Source: Gammaproteobacteria bacterium
GTDB taxonomy: Bacteria; Pseudomonadota; Gammaproteobacteria; SZUA-229
Reading direction: 5' to 3'
Length of the DNA: 11,498 nucleotides
NCBI GenBank assembly: GCA_015484935.1
Contig: WFUQ01000272.1
Coordinates: forward strand, 1 to 11,498
Below are positions 1 to 9,096 of the stretch, piece by piece (within the stretch, counting starts at the first letter, position 1; each line of letters opens with the position of its first letter). Made by a program: the position numbers and the translations under genes. The notes under the pieces are model-generated. The model saw only the letters and a list, made by a program, of their open reading frames with translations. It was not told the DNA's origin and did not search any database.

Positions 1-321
1 ATCGTGATGGATGAGACCACGGACATGGTGCAGGCGTTGCGTCGTATCTCGCAGTTCTATTTCTCGGAATCCTGCGGTCAATGTACCCCGTGTCGTGAAG
101 GCACAGGCTGGTTGTATCGCATGTTGACCCGTATCGTCGAAGGCAAGGGTACTTACGAAGACCTCGATAAACTCGATGACGTCGCCAGCAAGATAGAAGG
201 GCGCACCATCTGTGCGCTGGGTGATGCTGCCGCTATGCCGGTACGCAGCTTCCTGAAACACTTCCGTCCTGAGTTTGAATATTATGTCGAACATAAACAC
301 AGCATGGTAAAGGCAGCATAA
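1..321 (+). CDS. nuoF: NADH-quinone oxidoreductase subunit F, C-terminal fragment (cut by window start)
   Basis: Peripheral-arm subunit of complex I that binds NADH and FMN and holds cluster N3. Only the last 106 residues are present; the reading frame is open from base 1, so the apparent start at base 4 is internal. The fragment has the N3 ligand set: SCGQCTPCREG gives three cysteines in C-x2-C-x2-C spacing (fragment residues 25, 28, 31), and the fourth cysteine follows 39 residues later in TICALGDAAAMPV (residue 71). The end, FLKHFRPEFEYYV plus a short basic tail, is typical of NuoF. The NADH- and FMN-binding Rossmann-like part lies upstream, outside the window. It is followed by nuoG on the same strand, but across an unusually long 162-bp gap that holds an inverted repeat. 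Identification is secure from the cysteine motif and gene order. Confidence 0.97.
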   Translation: MVMDETTDMVQALRRISQFYFSESCGQCTPCREGTGWLYRMLTRIVEGKGTYEDLDKLDDVASKIEGRTICALGDAAAMPVRSFLKHFRPEFEYYVEHKHSMVKAA

Positions 322-330
322 GAATATGAG

Positions 331-470
331 TCCGCAAATGAACGCAGATGAACGCAGATGTTTCGATGGTGATCCTGTCGCTGTCGGTGCACGTTCATGT
401 CGATGCAGTATCTCTGTGGCTACAGCTGCACTAACAAAAGCAATAGCGTTTATTTGCGTTCATTAGCGGA
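331..470. repeat. MITE-like inverted repeat element between nuoF and nuoG
   Basis: Two 25-bp arms, 331-355 and 446-470, are inverted copies matching at 22 of 25 positions, separated by 90 bp. In RNA two of the three mismatches become G-U pairs, leaving one A-A mismatch, so the transcript could form a nearly continuous 25-bp stem. The arms themselves have a 10-bp period: ATGAACGCAG occurs twice in tandem at 338-347 and 348-357, and the right arm repeats a degenerate GCGTTYATTW unit. There is no transposase gene and no clear target-site duplication. From memory, similar TCCGC-n-ATGAACGC palindromes are scattered through several proteobacterial genomes; I cannot assign a named family. The right arm ends 13 bp before the nuoG start codon. 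No T-run follows it, so it does not look like an intrinsic terminator. A 46-codon open frame (326-466) runs through it but is probably incidental. Confidence 0.75.
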
Positions 471-483
471 TAAATAAAAAAAT

Positions 484-2973
484 ATGTCTGAACAAAACGA
501 AACAGTTACGATTACCGTCGATGGTGTGCAGATGCAGGCACCCAAGGGCGCGATGCTGATCGAGGTCACCGATCAGGCGAACGTGCGCGTGCCACGTTTT
601 TGTTACCACGATAAATTATCGGTGGCTGCGAACTGCCGCATGTGTCTGGTCGAAGTGGAAAAAGCACCCAAGCCTTTACCCGCCTGTGCCACGCCTGTGA
701 TGGACGGCATGGTCGTGCATACCCACTCACAGTATGCCAAAGACGCGCAGAAGTCTGTGATGGAATTTCTGCTGATCAATCACCCTCTGGATTGCCCTAT
801 CTGTGATCAGGGTGGTGAGTGTGAGCTACAGGATCTTGCCATGGGGTATGGTAACGATTCCTCGCAATACTACGAAGGCAAACGTGTGGTGCTCGACAAG
901 AGTATCGGACCGCTTATCGCTACCGAACTGACGCGTTGTATCCATTGCACACGTTGTGTGCGTTTCGGTGAAGAGATCGCCGGTGTGCGCGAGATGGGCA
1001 TGACCGGTCGAGGTGAGAATGCACGTATCGCCACCTATATCGAACAGGCTGTGGATTCCGAGTTATCCGGTAACGTCATCGATCTGTGTCCTGTGGGTGC
1101 GCTGACGGCGAAACCGTCACGCTTCGCCGCACGTGCGTGGGAAGTGGAACAGCATCCGACTATCGCAGCACATGACTGTGTCGGTTCCAACCTGTTTGCA
1201 CACACCTTACGTGGTGATCTGATCCGTGTGGTGCCACGCGATAACGAAGAGATCAACGAGATATGGATCTCCGACCGAGACCGTTTCAGTTATCAGGCGG
1301 CGGACAGTGATGAGCGTTGCACCGAGCCGATGATAAAACGTGACGGTGAATGGCAGCAGACCGATTGGCAGACAGCATTGAATTTTGCCGCTGACAGATT
1401 GAAAGAGCTGCTGGCTGAAAATCAGCAGGCGCAAGAGGTCGATGAATCTGCCGAAGCAGATACGGATGCCGGGAGCGATACAGAAGACTCACAGGACGAA
1501 GCCGGTGCAGCGATAGTCAATACATTTGCGACGCTGGTGTCACCGGGTTCGACCCTGGAAGAGATGTATCTGGCACAGAAACTGACACGAGCCTGTGACA
1601 GCAATCATATCGATCATCGTTTACGCCAGACCGATTTCAGCGACCAGGCGGATGCACCGGTCATGCCCTGGTTGGGACAACCCATCGCCGCACTGGAAGA
1701 CGTGAATGCGGCACTGTTGATCGGTTCCAACGTACGTAAAGAACAACCGATGATCGCACATCGACTGCGCAAGGCTGCAGTGAACAGCGGTGCGGCTATC
1801 CATTTCGTCAACTCGCGTGTATTCGAGATGAACTACGAGGTGGCGAGTAATCTTGCAGTCGCACCACAACACATGGTGAGCGAACTTGCGGCTATCGCCA
1901 GTGCCTGCTTCAGTGCGACCGGAAATGCCGTGCCTGCGCATCTGGCCGATGTGGTGAACGCGGCTAAAGTGTTCGATCAGCATAATGCGATAGCGAACGA
2001 TTTAAACGACGCGACGAATGCCACTATCCTGTTGGGTGAGCAAGCGGCACGTCATGCAGACTTTTCTGCACTGCGCCAACTCGCTGCAGCCATCGCTGAT
2101 GCGAGTGGCAGCACACTGGGCTATCTCACCGAAGGTGCGAATGCGTCCGGTGCCTGGCTGGCAGGTGCAGTGCCACATCGTGGCGTTGCAGGTGTCGGGC
2201 TGGAGACAGCATCCGGCATGAATGCGATCGAAATCATCGAGGCTGAGCCTACCGCTGTGCTGTTGTTGAATATCGAACCGGATGCCGATATGGCGAATGC
2301 CGGTCAGGCGATGGCTGCGCTGGAACAAGCGAAGCATGTCATCGCCATCAATGCATATGTTTCGGATGCGCTGAAGCAGGTAGCAGATGTTATCCTGCCA
2401 GCCGCCGGTTTCGCTGAAACCGCCGGTACCTTCGTTAATATAGAAGGCTTCTGGCAGAGCTTCAACGGTGCGCGTGCCGCCAAAGGTCAATCACGACCTG
2501 CCTGGAAAATATTGCGGGTGCTGGCGAATCATCTGTCACTGGACGGGTTTGATTACCTCTCCTCAGAACAGGTACGGGACGAATGTCGCGCAGCCTGTGA
2601 GAATATCGAATTGAGCAATGCGCACAAGGCGACCTCTGCGATCAACAGCCATGCTGACGGTGATGCCATGCATCGTGCCGGTGATGTGCCCATCTATGCT
2701 GGTGATGCACTGGTCAGACGTGCAGCTGCATTACAGAAGACGGATGATGCACAGGACATCTGTGTGCGCATCAACAGTCATGAAGCCGAGAGGCTGGGTC
2801 TGCAAGCGGCATCGTCGGTTCTGGTCAAGCAGGCCGATACGACCAGTGCACAGCTGGATCTGGTCATCGATGACAGTATCCCGGCGAATACCGCGTGGAT
2901 ACCTTATGCGGTCAAAGGTAACGAACTGCTGGGTGCGGCTACCGGCGAAGTTATTCTGGAGGCGGTGAGCTGA
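484..2973 (+). CDS. nuoG: NADH-quinone oxidoreductase subunit G (iron-sulfur subunit)
   Basis: Largest peripheral-arm subunit of complex I; it passes electrons from NuoF through its Fe-S clusters towards NuoI. Length is 829 residues. The N-terminal ferredoxin domain carries 2Fe-2S cluster N1b ligands C40, C51, C54 and C68. Next comes the N5 motif H100-x3-C104-x2-C107-x5-C113, then N4 ligands C152, C155, C158 and C202 (LCPVGAL). The extra N7 cluster found in E. coli-type NuoG is absent: the corresponding stretch has one cysteine only (HDCVGSNLF, around 230-239). The rest is the degenerate molybdopterin-oxidoreductase fold, with the usual SPGSTLEE and [13 protein letters not shown] motifs. An acidic low-complexity insertion sits at about residues 318-340. 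The start ATG has only a weak upstream GCGGA, which lies inside the right arm of the preceding repeat. The stop overlaps the nuoH start by 1 bp. Confidence 0.98.
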   Translation: MSEQNETVTITVDGVQMQAPKGAMLIEVTDQANVRVPRFCYHDKLSVAANCRMCLVEVEKAPKPLPACATPVMDGMVVHTHSQYAKDAQKSVMEFLLINHPLDCPICDQGGECELQDLAMGYGNDSSQYYEGKRVVLDKSIGPLIATELTRCIHCTRCVRFGEEIAGVREMGMTGRGENARIATYIEQAVDSELSGNVIDLCPVGALTAKPSRFAARAWEVEQHPTIAAHDCVGSNLFAHTLRGDLIRVVPRDNEEINEIWISDRDRFSYQAADSDERCTEPMIKRDGEWQQTDWQTALNFAADRLKELLAENQQAQEVDESAEADTDAGSDTEDSQDEAGAAIVNTFATLVSPGSTLEEMYLAQKLTRACDSNHIDHRLRQTDFSDQADAPVMPWLGQPIAALEDVNAALLIGSNVRKEQPMIAHRLRKAAVNSGAAIHFVNSRVFEMNYEVASNLAVAPQHMVSELAAIASACFSATGNAVPAHLADVVNAAKVFDQHNAIANDLNDATNATILLGEQAARHADFSALRQLAAAIADASGSTLGYLTEGANASGAWLAGAVPHRGVAGVGLETASGMNAIEIIEAEPTAVLLLNIEPDADMANAGQAMAALEQAKHVIAINAYVSDALKQVADVILPAAGFAETAGTFVNIEGFWQSFNGARAAKGQSRPAWKILRVLANHLSLDGFDYLSSEQVRDECRAACENIELSNAHKATSAINSHADGDAMHRAGDVPIYAGDALVRRAAALQKTDDAQDICVRINSHEAERLGLQAASSVLVKQADTTSAQLDLVIDDSIPANTAWIPYAVKGNELLGAATGEVILEAVS

Positions 2974-4052
2974 TGGATGCATTGATTACACAAGCTCTGG
3001 ATATCTGGTATCTGCTGCCCGAAGACTGGCAGACGCTGATACTGATCGTCGCCAAGATCGTACTTATCCTGGTGCCGCTGATGTTGTGCGTCGCCTATGT
3101 CACCTATTTCGAACGCAAGGTCATCGGTGCCATGCAGGTGCGTATCGGACCGAATCGGGTCGGTTTCTTCGGTTTCAGTCTGTGGGGGCTGGGTCAGCCT
3201 ATTGCGGATGCGCTGAAACTGATGATGAAAGAGATCGTCATCCCGACGCAGTCCAGCAAATTCCTGTTCCTGCTCGCGCCTGTGTTGTCCATCGGGCCGG
3301 CACTGGCCGCCTGGGCGGTATTGCCGTTCGACCGCGGCATGGTACTGACCGATATCAACGCCGGTCTGTTATATATCCTCGCACTGACTTCCATCGGTGT
3401 GTACGGTGTCATCATCGCAGGTTGGGCGTCGAACTCGAAGTACGCCATCTTGAGCGCCTTGCGTGCCGGTGCGCAGATCGTGGCGTATGAGATTGCCATG
3501 GGATTCGCGCTGGTCGGTGTATTGATGGCGAGCGGCAGTCTGAATATCGGTGAGATCATCGAAGCACAAGCGGGCGGTGTGAGTAACTGGTTCGTCTGGC
3601 CGTTGCTGCCCCTGTTCCTGGTCTATTTCATCTCCGGTGTCGCCGAGACCAACCGTGCACCGTTCGATGTCGCGGAAGGCGAATCTGAGATCGTCGCCGG
3701 TTTCCATGTGGAATATTCCGGCATGGCATTCGCGATCTTCTTCCTCGCAGAATATGCCAACATCATCCTGATATCGGCACTGACCTCATTGATGTTCCTC
3801 GGTGGCTGGTTATCGCCGCTGGAAGGCTTGCTGGGTGCTGATCATATTCTGGGTACCAGCAGTATCATCTGGTTCTTCGGCAAGACGGCATTCTTTATCT
3901 TCTGCTTCCTCTGGTTCCGTGCGACTTTCCCGCGCTATCGTTATGACCAGATCATGCGTCTGGGCTGGAAAGTGTTTATCCCTGTCACCATCGTCTGGCT
4001 GTTCGTCGAGGCCGTAATGGTCGTGATGCAAGTCGGACCCTGGGCGGTTTAG
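2973..4052 (+). CDS. nuoH: NADH-quinone oxidoreductase subunit H (quinone-site membrane subunit)
   Basis: Inner-membrane subunit (ND1 family) that forms most of the ubiquinone chamber and joins the peripheral and membrane arms. The 359-residue length is normal. Family signatures are present in order: [18 protein letters not shown] (about 47-64), the loop [16 protein letters not shown] (153-168), the acidic quinone-channel loop [19 protein letters not shown] (225-243), and [13 protein letters not shown] near the C-terminus (321-333). About eight hydrophobic membrane segments can be read. The start ATG at 2973 overlaps the nuoG stop (TGATG) and has a strong Shine-Dalgarno GGAGG at 2958-2962, inside the end of nuoG, 10 bp upstream. 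Translational coupling to nuoG is likely. No odd residues were seen in the conserved loops. Confidence 0.98.
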   Translation: MDALITQALDIWYLLPEDWQTLILIVAKIVLILVPLMLCVAYVTYFERKVIGAMQVRIGPNRVGFFGFSLWGLGQPIADALKLMMKEIVIPTQSSKFLFLLAPVLSIGPALAAWAVLPFDRGMVLTDINAGLLYILALTSIGVYGVIIAGWASNSKYAILSALRAGAQIVAYEIAMGFALVGVLMASGSLNIGEIIEAQAGGVSNWFVWPLLPLFLVYFISGVAETNRAPFDVAEGESEIVAGFHVEYSGMAFAIFFLAEYANIILISALTSLMFLGGWLSPLEGLLGADHILGTSSIIWFFGKTAFFIFCFLWFRATFPRYRYDQIMRLGWKVFIPVTIVWLFVEAVMVVMQVGPWAV

Positions 4053-4562
4053 GTGAGTATGATGAGTTCATTAAGCAAATCATTCAGGCACTTCGTAAAA
4101 AGTTTTACCCTGTTCGAACTGTTTCAGGGGCTGGGTGTGACCGGTCGTTACTTCTTCAAACCGAAGATTACGGTACAGTACCCGGAAGAGAAGACCCCGA
4201 TGTCACCGCGTTTCCGCGGGCTGCATGCGTTGCGGCGTTATGCCAACGGTGAAGAACGTTGCATCGCCTGCAAGTTGTGTGAAGCGGTCTGTCCGGCACT
4301 GGCGATCACCATCGATTCGGAAGAGCGTGCCGATGGCACACGCCGTACCACGCGTTACGATATCGATCTGTTCAAATGTATCTACTGCGGTTTCTGTGAG
4401 GAAGCCTGTCCGGTGGATTCCATCGTGGAAACCCATATCTTCGAATATCACTTCGAGGAACGCGGTACACAGGTGATGACTAAAAAGATGTTGCTGGAGA
4501 TAGGCGACAAATACGAAACCGAGATCGCAGCCAATAAACAGGCTGATGCTCCGTACAGATAA
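4053..4562 (+). CDS. nuoI: NADH-quinone oxidoreductase subunit I (2x[4Fe-4S] ferredoxin-like subunit)
   Basis: Peripheral subunit (TYKY family) that carries clusters N6a and N6b and hands electrons to N2 next to the quinone site. Two complete 4Fe-4S motifs are present: [12 protein letters not shown] (C70, C73, C76, C80) and [12 protein letters not shown] (C109, C112, C115, C119). The core [24 protein letters not shown] is typical of proteobacterial NuoI. The start is uncertain. GTG at 4053 directly abuts the nuoH stop and gives 169 residues, while ATG codons at 4059 and 4062 give 167 or 166, closer to the usual 162 or so. The purine-rich AGGTGAG at 4051-4057 would serve ATG 4062 as a Shine-Dalgarno with short spacing. 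The choice affects only the first three residues. Confidence 0.97.
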   Translation: MSMMSSLSKSFRHFVKSFTLFELFQGLGVTGRYFFKPKITVQYPEEKTPMSPRFRGLHALRRYANGEERCIACKLCEAVCPALAITIDSEERADGTRRTTRYDIDLFKCIYCGFCEEACPVDSIVETHIFEYHFEERGTQVMTKKMLLEIGDKYETEIAANKQADAPYR

Positions 4563-4573
4563 CAGGTTTTATT

Positions 4574-5185
4574 ATGATTATTGATCTGGTCTTTTTCGCG
4601 TTTTCAGGCTTGCTGTTACTGGCAGCGATGGGCGTGATCGTCTCGAAAAACCCAGTGCACTCAGCTTTGTTTCTGGTGCTGAGTTTCTTCGCCTGTTCTG
4701 CCTTGTGGCTGTTGCTGGAGGCCGAGTTCCTCGCTATCACACTGGTGCTCGTCTACGTCGGGGCGGTCATGGTGTTGTTCCTGTTCGTGGTGATGATGCT
4801 GGATATCAACGTGGCCGAGATGCGTGAAGGCTTCGTGAGATACCTGCCTGTCGGTGCGCTGGTCGCTGTGATCATGGTGGCGCAGATGGTGTGGGTGGTC
4901 GGTGACTTCGCCGGTGATACTTTCAACGGAGAAGCGTTACAACAGTCAGTACGCCATGCCGCGGATTACAGTAATACCAAAGAACTGGGTAAGGTGTTGT
5001 ACACCGACTATGTGCTGCCGTTCGAAGTGGCTTCGCTGATCCTGCTGGTGGCGATAATCGCTGCGATCGCACTCACCATGCGCAGACGTTCGACCACGAA
5101 ATACCAGACGCCGGACAAACAGATACAGGTGAAACGGAACGATCGCCTGCGCATCATCAAGATGGATGCCGAGGTGGAGAAATAA
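4574..5185 (+). CDS. nuoJ: NADH-quinone oxidoreductase subunit J (membrane subunit)
   Basis: Membrane-arm subunit of the ND6 family, 203 residues. Five hydrophobic helices can be read at about 1-23, 28-49, 53-76, 90-110 and 147-169. The third helix holds the family signature [16 protein letters not shown] (61-76), with the conserved Tyr and Gly of the pi-bulge helix that links the quinone site to the proton channels. The C-terminal tail (170-203) is hydrophilic and basic. It starts 11 bp after nuoI with only a weak AGG upstream of ATG 4574. Low sequence conservation is normal in this family; the identity is fixed by the third helix and by the position between nuoI and nuoK. Confidence 0.96.
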   Translation: MIIDLVFFAFSGLLLLAAMGVIVSKNPVHSALFLVLSFFACSALWLLLEAEFLAITLVLVYVGAVMVLFLFVVMMLDINVAEMREGFVRYLPVGALVAVIMVAQMVWVVGDFAGDTFNGEALQQSVRHAADYSNTKELGKVLYTDYVLPFEVASLILLVAIIAAIALTMRRRSTTKYQTPDKQIQVKRNDRLRIIKMDAEVEK

Positions 5186-5186
5186 C

Positions 5187-5492
5187 ATGGTCGGTCTATC
5201 CAGTTATCTCATCCTCGCAGCCATCCTGTTCTCAATCAGTGTCGCCGGTATCTTCCTCAACCGGAAGAACGTGGTGGTTCTGCTGATGTGCATCGAGTTG
5301 ATGCTGCTGGCGGCGAACATCAACTTCGTCGCGTTCTCGCATTATCTCAATGATATCAACGGGCAGATATTCGTCTTCTTCGTATTGACTGTCGCCGCTG
5401 CTGAAGCCGCCATCGGTCTGGCGATCCTGGTGGTGTTATTCCGTAATCGACGCACTATCGATGTCGATGAACTTGATGAGATGAAAGGTTAG
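5187..5492 (+). CDS. nuoK: NADH-quinone oxidoreductase subunit K (membrane subunit)
   Basis: Small membrane-arm subunit (ND4L family) with three transmembrane helices, 101 residues from ATG 5187. This start was chosen over the in-frame ATG at 5166 because it gives the standard family length and the usual N-terminus ([15 protein letters not shown]), begins 1 bp after the nuoJ stop, and has a good Shine-Dalgarno GGAG at 5175-5178. The upstream start would add seven residues (MPRWRNN) inside nuoJ. The two membrane glutamates needed for proton transfer are present: E37 ([15 protein letters not shown]) and E73 ([11 protein letters not shown]). The C-terminus DELDEMKG resembles E. coli NuoK (SEMRG). 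Confidence 0.97.
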   Translation: MVGLSSYLILAAILFSISVAGIFLNRKNVVVLLMCIELMLLAANINFVAFSHYLNDINGQIFVFFVLTVAAAEAAIGLAILVVLFRNRRTIDVDELDEMKG

Positions 5493-5501
5493 GACAAGAT
5501 T

Positions 5502-7496
5502 ATGCATTCACTTTATCTCGCCATCCCTCTGGTCGCCCTGTTCGGTGCTGTCATCGCCGGTCTGTTCGGTGCGGTGATAGGTCGCAGAGGTGCGCACAGT
5601 GTCACGATCCTGGGTGTGGCCACGGCGTTCATCCTGTCACTGATTGCGCTGAAGCATCATGTGTTCGATGGTGCAGCAGCGTATAACGCGACTGTCTATA
5701 CCTGGATGGTGGCGGATGGCCTGCGTTTCGAAATCGGGTTCCTGATCGATAACCTGACCGTGATGATGATGTCGGTGGTGACCGGCGTGTCGCTGATGGT
5801 GCATATCTACACCATCGGTTACATGGCGGATGACCTGCATAACTGGCCGAAAGAATCGCTGGCGGGTACCAATGCGTATCAACGCTTCTTCAGTTATATC
5901 TCGCTGTTTACTTTCTCGATGCTGATGCTGGTGATGTCGAACAACTTCATGCAACTGTTCTTCGGCTGGGAAGCGGTCGGTCTGGTCTCGTATCTGTTGA
6001 TCGGTTTCTGGTCGGTGCGCCCGACGGCAGTCTACGCTAACCTGAAAGCGTTTCTGGTCAACCGGGTAGGTGACTTCGGTTTCATCCTGGGTATCGCAGC
6101 TGTGGTCATGTATGCCGGCAGTCTGGATTATTACGAAGTGTTCGCCAAGGCGGAAGACATGTCCGGTCTGACCATGAGCATCTTCAACGGCACCGAGTGG
6201 AGCGTGATCACGGTCATCTGTATCCTGCTGTTCGTCGGTGCGATGGGTAAATCGGCACAGATGCCGTTGCATGTCTGGCTGCCGGATTCGATGGAAGGCC
6301 CGACACCTATCTCGGCTCTGATCCATGCTGCCACCATGGTCACCGCCGGTATCTTCATGGTGACGCGTATGTCGCCACTGTATGAATTCTCCGAGACCGC
6401 ATTGAGCTTCGTCATGATCATCGGTGCGCTGACAGCTTTCCTGATGGGGCTTATCGGTATCGTGCAGAACGATATCAAACGCGTGGTGGCTTACTCCACA
6501 CTGTCGCAACTGGGTTATATGACAGTAGCACTGGGTGCGTCTGCTTATTCTGCCGCGGTGTTCCATCTGATGACACACGCTTTCTTCAAGGCTTTGTTAT
6601 TCCTGGCTGCCGGTTCGGTCATCATCGCCATGCACCATGAGCAGGATATGCGCAAGATGGGTGGTCTGAAAAAATACATGCCGATCACTTACTGGACATC
6701 ACTGGTGGGGTCATTGGCACTGATCGGCTTCCCCGGTTTCTCCGGTTTCTTCTCCAAGGACGCCATCATCGAAGCGGTACATCATTCAGATATCGCAGGT
6801 TCCGGCATCGCATACGCCTCCGTACTGGGTGGTGTGTTCATCACGGCTTTCTATTCATTCCGTATGTTCTTCATGGTGTTCCATGGTAAAGAACGCATGG
6901 ACGAGCACACCCGGGAGCATCTGCACGAAACCCCATGGGTGGTGACACTGCCGCTGATATTGCTGGCGATACCTTCGGTACTGATCGGTGGTTTCACTAT
7001 CGGCACCATGTTGTTCGGTGATTATTTCGGTAGTGCGGTCTATGTCGCCTCGGCGCACGATGTGCTGGCAGAAGTCGGGCACAGCTTCACCAGTGCGATC
7101 GCGTTCGTGCAGCACGGTTTTGCCGGTCCGGCGGTCTATCTCGCCGCAGCAGGTGTCGGTGTGGCGTATTACATGTATATGCTCAAACCCGGTAGTGCCG
7201 ATGCGTTCATCAAGACATTCAGGTTGCAGTGGTTACATACACTGCTGGACAAGAAATACTACTTCGATGAGTTCAATAGTTTCGTCTTCGGTGCCGGTAG
7301 CCGTGGTCTGGGCAATAAGCTTTGGCAGCACGGCGATGTGACGTTTATCGATGGTCTTTTCGTCAACGGTTCAGCGAAACTGGTGGGCTGGTTCTCGGGT
7401 GTCGCACGTCTGGTGCAGACCGGTCTGTTGTATCACTATGCCTTCGCCATGATCATCGGCGTGTTAGGCCTGTTGACCGTATTCGTCATTTTTTAA
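5502..7496 (+). CDS. nuoL: NADH-quinone oxidoreductase subunit L (distal antiporter-like subunit)
   Basis: Distal Mrp-antiporter-like subunit of the membrane arm (ND5 family), 664 residues, somewhat longer than E. coli NuoL (613) but within the range of the family. Motifs in order: FFGWEAVGLVSYLLIGFW with the key glutamate E157; NRVGDFGF (187-194); KSAQMPLHVWLPDSMEGPTP with K250 of the discontinuous helix; LIHAATMVTAGIFMVTR; HLMTHAFFKALLFLAAGS with H355, H359 and K363; and GFSGFFSKD with K419. The long C-terminal part (roughly 480-664) should contain the lateral amphipathic helix and the final membrane anchor. ATG 5502 has AGGA at 5491-5494, overlapping the nuoK stop. All channel residues checked are intact. 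Confidence 0.98.
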   Translation: MHSLYLAIPLVALFGAVIAGLFGAVIGRRGAHSVTILGVATAFILSLIALKHHVFDGAAAYNATVYTWMVADGLRFEIGFLIDNLTVMMMSVVTGVSLMVHIYTIGYMADDLHNWPKESLAGTNAYQRFFSYISLFTFSMLMLVMSNNFMQLFFGWEAVGLVSYLLIGFWSVRPTAVYANLKAFLVNRVGDFGFILGIAAVVMYAGSLDYYEVFAKAEDMSGLTMSIFNGTEWSVITVICILLFVGAMGKSAQMPLHVWLPDSMEGPTPISALIHAATMVTAGIFMVTRMSPLYEFSETALSFVMIIGALTAFLMGLIGIVQNDIKRVVAYSTLSQLGYMTVALGASAYSAAVFHLMTHAFFKALLFLAAGSVIIAMHHEQDMRKMGGLKKYMPITYWTSLVGSLALIGFPGFSGFFSKDAIIEAVHHSDIAGSGIAYASVLGGVFITAFYSFRMFFMVFHGKERMDEHTREHLHETPWVVTLPLILLAIPSVLIGGFTIGTMLFGDYFGSAVYVASAHDVLAEVGHSFTSAIAFVQHGFAGPAVYLAAAGVGVAYYMYMLKPGSADAFIKTFRLQWLHTLLDKKYYFDEFNSFVFGAGSRGLGNKLWQHGDVTFIDGLFVNGSAKLVGWFSGVARLVQTGLLYHYAFAMIIGVLGLLTVFVIF

Positions 7497-7540
7497 CTGT
7501 GTTGATCCACCAACAAGCTATTTGCAGAGGAAGAGTTTAA

Positions 7541-9064
7541 ATGTTTGCCGATTGGCCATTACTTAGTCTGACAGTCTGGTTGCCCATCCTGGGTGGCATC
7601 GCTGTGCTGTTGTCTGGTGACAAGGGTGATGCCAGTGGCGTGCGCCGCCTCGCGCTCATTATCTCTATCGCAACATTCGTTTTAAGTCTGGGACTGTATA
7701 CCGGTTTCGATATCACTACGTCTGATATGCAGTTCGTGGAAAAAGCCACGTGGATCAGCAGTTTCAATATCAACTATCACTTCGGTGTCGATGGCTTGTC
7801 CATGCCGTTGATCATCCTCACCACGTTCACCACCATACTGGTGATACTGGCTGCCTGGGAATCGATCCAGAAAAACGTCGCGCAATATCTGGCCGCGTTC
7901 CTGATTATGGAAGGCCTGATGGTCGGTGTGTTTGCCGCACTGGATGCCATCTTCTTCTATGTGTTCTGGGAAGGCATGCTGGTGCCGATGTTCATCCTCA
8001 TCGGGGTATGGGGTGGTGAAAGACGTGTCTACGCGACTATCAAGTTCTTCATCTATACCTTCATCGGTTCGGTGTTCATGCTGGTAGCGTTGATCTACAT
8101 GTACATGAAAGGTGGCAGTTTTGCCATCCTCGACCTGCATGTGCTCAAGCTGGGTCTCGATGAACAGCTGTTGATCTTCTTCGCCTTCCTGATGGCGTTC
8201 GCCGTGAAAGTGCCTATGTGGCCGGTACATACCTGGTTGCCCGATGCGCACGTCGAAGCGCCCACCGGAGGCTCGGTGATACTGGCTGCGATCATGCTGA
8301 AGATAGGCGGTTACGGTTTCCTCAGATTCACCCTGCCGATCACCCCGGATGCGAGTTCGACACTGGACTGGTTGATCATCCTGATGTCGCTGGTAGCAGT
8401 GGTGTACATCGGTTTCGTCGCGTTGGCACAGAAAGACATGAAGAAGCTGGTCGCCTATTCGTCTATCGCGCATATGGGCTTCGTCACGCTCGGTATGTTC
8501 GTGGTGTTCCAGATATGGGATAACCCGGCCAATACCGATCACAGTGGCGCTGCGCTGGCTGTCGAAGGGGCGATGATCCAGATGATCTCGCACGGTTTTA
8601 TCTCCGGTGCCATGTTCCTCATGATCGGCGTGTTATACGACCGTATGCACACTCGCGAGATAGGTGCATACGGCGGTGTGGTTCACACCATGCCGGTATT
8701 CGCAGCCTTTGCTGTGTTCTTCGCCATGTCCAACGCCGGTCTGCCGGGTACGTCTGGTTTCGTCGGTGAGTTCATGGTGATCATCGCCAGTTTCAAGGCG
8801 AACTTCTGGTATGCCTTCCTGGGCGCGACCACCCTGATACTGGGTGCGGCTTATACCCTGTGGATGGTGAAACGTGTTTTCTATGGTGAGATTGCAAACG
8901 ATAATGTACGCCAACTGAAAGATATCAACGCACGTGAGTTCGCCATCATGAGCATACTCGCTATTGCGGTACTGGCTCTCGGTCTGTGGCCGGCACCGGT
9001 CATCGATGTGTTACATGCATCGGTCGAAAATCTATTACTACATATTTCTGTCTCTAAACTGTAA
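7541..9064 (+). CDS. nuoM: NADH-quinone oxidoreductase subunit M (antiporter-like subunit)
   Basis: Middle antiporter-like subunit of the complex I membrane arm (ND4 family), 507 residues, normal length. Key motifs: FYVFWEGMLVPMFILIGVWGG with E144; AFAVKVPMWPVHTWLPDAHVEAP with K223 in the broken helix; IMLKIGGYGFLRF with K254; KKLVAYSSIAHMGFV (301-315); MISHGFISGAMFLMIGVLYDR (348-368); and GFVGEF with E410, the terminal channel glutamate. About 14 hydrophobic helices are expected and the sequence fits. The gap after nuoL is 44 bp, the longest in the nuo run apart from the nuoF-nuoG gap, but ATG 7541 has a strong purine-rich AGAGGAAGAG at 7526-7535 and I see no promoter there. Confidence 0.98.
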   Translation: MFADWPLLSLTVWLPILGGIAVLLSGDKGDASGVRRLALIISIATFVLSLGLYTGFDITTSDMQFVEKATWISSFNINYHFGVDGLSMPLIILTTFTTILVILAAWESIQKNVAQYLAAFLIMEGLMVGVFAALDAIFFYVFWEGMLVPMFILIGVWGGERRVYATIKFFIYTFIGSVFMLVALIYMYMKGGSFAILDLHVLKLGLDEQLLIFFAFLMAFAVKVPMWPVHTWLPDAHVEAPTGGSVILAAIMLKIGGYGFLRFTLPITPDASSTLDWLIILMSLVAVVYIGFVALAQKDMKKLVAYSSIAHMGFVTLGMFVVFQIWDNPANTDHSGAALAVEGAMIQMISHGFISGAMFLMIGVLYDRMHTREIGAYGGVVHTMPVFAAFAVFFAMSNAGLPGTSGFVGEFMVIIASFKANFWYAFLGATTLILGAAYTLWMVKRVFYGEIANDNVRQLKDINAREFAIMSILAIAVLALGLWPAPVIDVLHASVENLLLHISVSKL

Positions 9065-9096
9065 TCGAACAAGTCTGGATACGAACTGGAAAAATT

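Noticed and set aside
326..466. 46-codon open frame through the nuoF-nuoG repeat (starts MSPQMNADERRC, ends AFICVH)
   Set aside because: It lacks a well-spaced Shine-Dalgarno, consists largely of the inverted repeat arms read as codons, and matches no family I recognise. Probably incidental.
2002..2490. Minus-strand open frame (162 codons) inside nuoG
   Set aside because: No start signal or family similarity; nuoG coding is continuous here with conserved motifs.
5166..5186. Upstream start for nuoK adding MPRWRNN
   Set aside because: It lies inside nuoJ; ATG 5187 gives the family-standard length and has a good Shine-Dalgarno.
5637..6578. Long minus-strand open frame (313 codons) opposite nuoL
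   Set aside because: The translation is rich in His, Arg, Gln and Asp without any domain, as expected for the antisense of a membrane protein gene. nuoL on the + strand is certain.
7682..8593. Long minus-strand open frame (303 codons) opposite nuoM
   Set aside because: Same His/Gln/Asp-rich antisense pattern; fully covered by the well-supported nuoM.
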